Assembly: GCA_003152145.1 (NCBI GenBank)
Contig: PLZL01000004.1
Span: forward strand, 11,002-25,588
Source of the DNA: Limisphaerales bacterium
GTDB taxonomy: Bacteria; Verrucomicrobiota; Verrucomicrobiae; Limisphaerales; UBA11358
Direction of reading: 5' to 3'
DNA length: 14,587 nucleotides
The translations under genes and the position numbers were made by a program. The first letter of the stretch is position 1; the number at the start of each line of letters is the position of its first letter. The notes beneath the pieces are model-generated. The model was not told where the DNA came from and did not search any database. It worked only from the letters and a program-made list of their open reading frames with translations. This document shows, piece after piece, positions 12,473 through 14,587 of this stretch.

Positions 12473-13770
12473 GCGAGGATTTTTCAAACCGCACAGCCTT
12501 GGTTTTTGACCACGGATTTTTTCTCCCGCTGGCCCGGCGACTAGCCGAACCCGGTGGATTCGGAAAAGTCTATTACCACACGCCTTTTGAAAAGGCGTTT
12601 CCGACACTGAACGAAGGCATCATAGGCGCGGGTTTCGATGACATCATTCGCTGTAATGACCCGTGGGCTATAAAAAACAAAATTGACCTATGGGTTTTCC
12701 CGGACATTTACCACCAAGGCCTGCAAGCTGATTTGCGCGCCCAAGGCTGCCGCGTCTGGGGGGCCGGGGCCGGCATGAGACTGGAAACCAACCGAGAATT
12801 CTTTTTCCAAAAACTCGGCGAGCTTGGTCTGGCAATCGCACCCCATCGTAGCCTTGTCGGTCTTTCGGCTTTGGCCGATTATCTCAAAGACAAAAAGGAT
12901 CAATTCATCAAGGTTTCATTTTGGAGAGGAAGCTTGGAAACCAAACACTGGCGCAGTTGGCGCGAGGACGCAGAAAATCTCGACCTCTGGGCAGTGAAGC
13001 TTGGCGGCTTGAAAGAACACGTCCCATTCCTCGTTTTCGACAAGATTGACACCAAACTCGAAATCGGCGCGGACACATTTTGCGTGCATGGCCAGTGGCC
13101 AGCCACTATGCTCCACGGAATTGAACAAAAAGATGAAGCCTATTTCTCCGCCGTCACACTCAAACGGGAAATGCCCGATGAACTTACCCATATCATGGAT
13201 GCGTTCTCGCCGTTTCTCGCCGAAAGTGAATATAGTTGCCAGTGGTCAATGGAAGTCCGCGTCACCGGAGCCGAAGCCTACTTCATTGACGCCACAGCGC
13301 GCGGCGGTATGCCGTCCACCGCCTCCTTCTTAGCCGCCGCGAACGTGCCGGAAATATTATGGCACGGCGCGGATGGCGAACTGGTCGACACTGATTACGG
13401 CTTCAAGTTTTCCGCCGAGTGCATGGTCAAGATCAAGGGCGACAAAGATTCTTGGTCGTCCTTTGTCATGCCGGACGAACTCAAGCCCTGGCTGAAAGTT
13501 TCCGATTGCTGCCAACTCGACGGCAAAATCTGGTTTCCAGCAGACGGGACGCCCGATGAAGAAATCGGCTGGCTACTGGCCGTCGGAGACACTCCAACCG
13601 AAGTCGCAGAACGCATGAACTCCTACGCCGACGCTCTGCCGGACGGCGCGGACGCCTGCGTTGAATCCTTGGCCGACATTTTGAGGAACATTCAAACCGA
13701 GGAAGAAAGCGGCATCAGGTTCACCGATGCAAAGCTACCCCCGCCTGAAATCGTTCTTGCGCCAGCGTGA
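12469..13770 (+). CDS. ATP-grasp-like enzyme (PurD-like fold), 433 aa
   Basis: The GTG at 12469 overlaps the SET gene's stop. The N-terminal part (residues about 10-95) has TALVFDHGFFLPLARRL and DLWVFPDIYHQGLQADLRAQ, then RVWGAGAGMRLETNREFFFQ (95-114), the stretch that in ATP-grasp ligases such as PurD joins the preATP domain to the A loop. QFIKVSFWRG (145-154) and YFIDATARGGMPS (271-283) correspond to the ATP-binding Lys strand and the metal-binding IDxTxRxG end. ATP-grasp enzymes join a carboxylate to an amine or thiol via an acyl-phosphate. Related phage genes exist as cargo, with unknown substrates. Length is like PurD (about 430). The C-terminal tail overlaps antisense reading from the cassette region. 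Confidence 0.8.
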   Translation: MSEDFSNRTALVFDHGFFLPLARRLAEPGGFGKVYYHTPFEKAFPTLNEGIIGAGFDDIIRCNDPWAIKNKIDLWVFPDIYHQGLQADLRAQGCRVWGAGAGMRLETNREFFFQKLGELGLAIAPHRSLVGLSALADYLKDKKDQFIKVSFWRGSLETKHWRSWREDAENLDLWAVKLGGLKEHVPFLVFDKIDTKLEIGADTFCVHGQWPATMLHGIEQKDEAYFSAVTLKREMPDELTHIMDAFSPFLAESEYSCQWSMEVRVTGAEAYFIDATARGGMPSTASFLAAANVPEILWHGADGELVDTDYGFKFSAECMVKIKGDKDSWSSFVMPDELKPWLKVSDCCQLDGKIWFPADGTPDEEIGWLLAVGDTPTEVAERMNSYADALPDGADACVESLADILRNIQTEEESGIRFTDAKLPPPEIVLAPA

Positions 13771-13943
13771 CTTTCACGCGCGCCACGCGGCTCATCAGCG
13801 GCGTGCGGCCTGACGAGTTTTCCGGTTCGGTCATGGTAGTCCCACCACATTTGTTCGAGCGCATCCAGTGAATCTTTCTTCCATCCTAGCGTCAGGCAGA
13901 AAGCCAGCCAGTTGCAGCATGTTTTCTGTGCGTTGGCCGTCAC
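13692..13943 (-). CDS. Short leftward cassette-type gene, C-terminus doubtful
   Basis: The frame is open from an ATG at 14006, but that start lies inside the attC-like site. The GTG at 13943, 11 nt beyond the site's core (GTTAAAC on this strand), is more natural and begins VTANAQKTCCNWLAFCLTLG. The following WKKDSLDALEQMWWDYHDRT is well-formed and looks genuinely coding; I do not recognise a family. The last part (about 37 residues, Gly/Ser/Ala-rich) overlaps the ATP-grasp gene's 3' end in antisense and is probably not native, so the gene may have lost its proper end at a junction near 13771-13800. About 83 residues as read. Confidence 0.5.
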   Translation of the reverse strand: MTANAQKTCCNWLAFCLTLGWKKDSLDALEQMWWDYHDRTGKLVRPHAADEPRGARESHAGARTISGGGSFASVNLMPLSSSV

Positions 13944-13954
13944 GTTTTTGGGCC

Positions 13955-14044
13955 GTTTAACAACGCGCTGGAGGCAACAGCGGTTAGCGCCGTCATTGCA
14001 ATCCACGCGCCTAGTCCGCTGTGCCTCAGCTTGTGGCGTTAGGC
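13955..14044 (+). repeat. Integron attC-like recombination site 1 (90 nt)
   Basis: Outer cores GTTTAAC (13955-13961, fits RYYYAAC) and GTTAGGC (14038-14044, fits GTTRRRY). Inner arms 13967-13983 and 14016-14030 pair along 15 bp, leaving two unpaired bases (a G and an A) only on the left arm. This asymmetry is the hallmark of attC extra-helical bases and orients the site on the plus strand, R'' at left and R' at right. Loop about 32 nt. Confidence 0.75.
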
Positions 14045-14263
14045 GTGTTGAGGGTTTATGTTGCGGTTGATGGTGATGACATCAGCATCCTTCACCGCCT
14101 CTCGGAAGCGTTCGAGTTCGCGGTCATCCAGTGCCATCAGGATACATTTTTCCACTTCGCTGCCCTGCATCATTGGGTAGCCAGTTGGATTTTTGTAGAG
14201 CCATGACAGCTTTCTGGCGATGCTCATTATTTCATGCAGTCGGGCTTCGGTTTGTTCGTTCAT
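14039..14263 (-). CDS. Cassette-encoded hypothetical protein, 74 aa
   Basis: The frame starts at the ATG 14263, only 4 nt from the core of attC-like site 2, and its TAA is formed by the core of site 1 (GCCTAA on this strand). It thus fills the space between the two sites exactly, as a gene cassette does. The product, MNEQTEARLHEIMSIARKLS followed by WLYKNPTGYPMMQG and a helical acidic tail, is well-formed but not of a family I know; a small cytoplasmic protein with an ankyrin- or HTH-like look cannot be supported. No Shine-Dalgarno is evident. The reading direction is opposite to the polarity of the sites judged from their extra-helical bases. Confidence 0.7.
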   Translation of the reverse strand: MNEQTEARLHEIMSIARKLSWLYKNPTGYPMMQGSEVEKCILMALDDRELERFREAVKDADVITINRNINPQHA

Positions 14264-14267
14264 ACAC

Positions 14268-14394
14268 GCCTAACAACGCGCTGCTGCACAACGAGTGGTG
14301 TCCCTTGAGGTTGGCGGCATCGCGTTAATTTTACGGTTTGTTTGCATTGGTTACGCCCTGCCCACCACTCGTGGCAGAGCTTGATTCGTTAGGG
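14268..14394 (+). repeat. Integron attC-like recombination site 2 (127 nt)
   Basis: Outer cores GCCTAAC (14268-14274) and GTTAGGG (14388-14394; the last base deviates from GTTRRRY). Inner arms 14280-14300 and 14363-14380 pair over 18 bp, including a perfect 10-bp block ACGAGTGGTG/CACCACTCGT. Three extra bases (G, A, A) lie only on the left arm, the first and second at positions like those in site 1. Both sites share AACAACGCGCTG after the left core. Confidence 0.75.
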
Positions 14395-14587
14395 CGATTG
14401 AAGGCGACGGCCATGAGTTCGGCAAAGGGCATCCAACGCCCAGCATGTGCCTTCAATGTTTCTTCGTTGTCATCGGCTGCGGCGGCCACCGCCCAGTCAA
14501 ATAATTCTTTCCCTTTGCGCATTCTCATTAGTGCGGTTCCTTCTGGATACGCCCCGACAAGTCGCTGAAGACGACGCCGAGTATTCC
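14331..14587 (-). CDS. Leftward cassette-type gene, 5' end beyond the window
   Basis: The frame runs from the window's right edge to TAA at 14331-14333. Although an ATG exists at 14528, the same frame continues upstream without a stop and in good style (RRRLQRLVGAYPEGTALMRM then KGKELFDWAVAAAADDNEET), so the gene most likely starts beyond the window. The central HAGRWMPFAELMAVAFNRPN part is well-formed. The last 20 residues (from PNESSSATSGG on) are encoded by attC-like site 2 and so are probably an added tail. I do not recognise the family. At least 84 residues are visible. Confidence 0.6.
   Translation of the reverse strand, partial: NTRRRLQRLVGAYPEGTALMRMRKGKELFDWAVAAAADDNEETLKAHAGRWMPFAELMAVAFNRPNESSSATSGGQGVTNANKP

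Noticed and set aside
13944..14006. ATG at 14006 as the start of the leftward gene
   Set aside because: It lies inside the attC-like site; the GTG at 13943 just outside the core is better placed.
1..14587. tRNA or rRNA genes
   Set aside because: I saw no cloverleaf with a recognisable T-loop (GTTCRA) or conserved rRNA segment; a dedicated tRNA search was not possible.

Overview
The window reads as part of a tailed-phage (Caudoviricetes) or prophage genome, joined at its right end to DNA that looks like integron gene cassettes. The anchor for the phage call is a 793-residue portal-like protein (9268-11649), flanked by many small, tightly packed, mostly unrecognised genes with ATGA-type overlaps. 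The host cannot be fixed from the sequence. The moderately high GC, the weak Shine-Dalgarno signals and a small secreted protein of a type I associate with Verrucomicrobiota (2344-2580) suggest, as inference only, a Verrucomicrobiota or related soil/freshwater bacterium.

Layout. (1) 1-621: one leftward gene of unknown function and a rightward promoter-like site. (2) 622-3144: a rightward run of small accessory genes, including a pentapeptide/DUF5758-type protein, a 31-residue membrane peptide, a small exported protein, a zinc-ribbon protein and a small HNH-like protein. (3) 3300-9005: a zinc- or iron-sulphur-type cysteine protein, then five glycosyltransferase-like genes (one an internal tandem duplication), several joined by 4-nt overlaps, with small unknown genes between. 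(4) 9005-9199: a stand-alone CxCxC/CxC zinc module of the kind usually fused to HNH or AP2 domains. (5) 9268-11649: portal, preceded by a perfect palindrome. (6) 11624-13770: two small genes, one a membrane protein, then a SET-domain protein overlapping an ATP-grasp-like enzyme. (7) 13771-14587: three leftward genes separated by two structured sites (13955-14044 and 14268-14394) that look like integron attC recombination sites.

How the parts may work together (inference): the glycosyltransferases, SET protein and ATP-grasp protein form a modification-rich cargo around the portal, which could decorate virion proteins, host surface sugars or other small substrates. No large terminase, capsid, tail, lysis or integrase gene is visible, so those must lie outside the window. 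The attC-like sites at the phage end are the most unusual element. Their extra-helical bases point one way along the DNA, while the genes between them read the other way.
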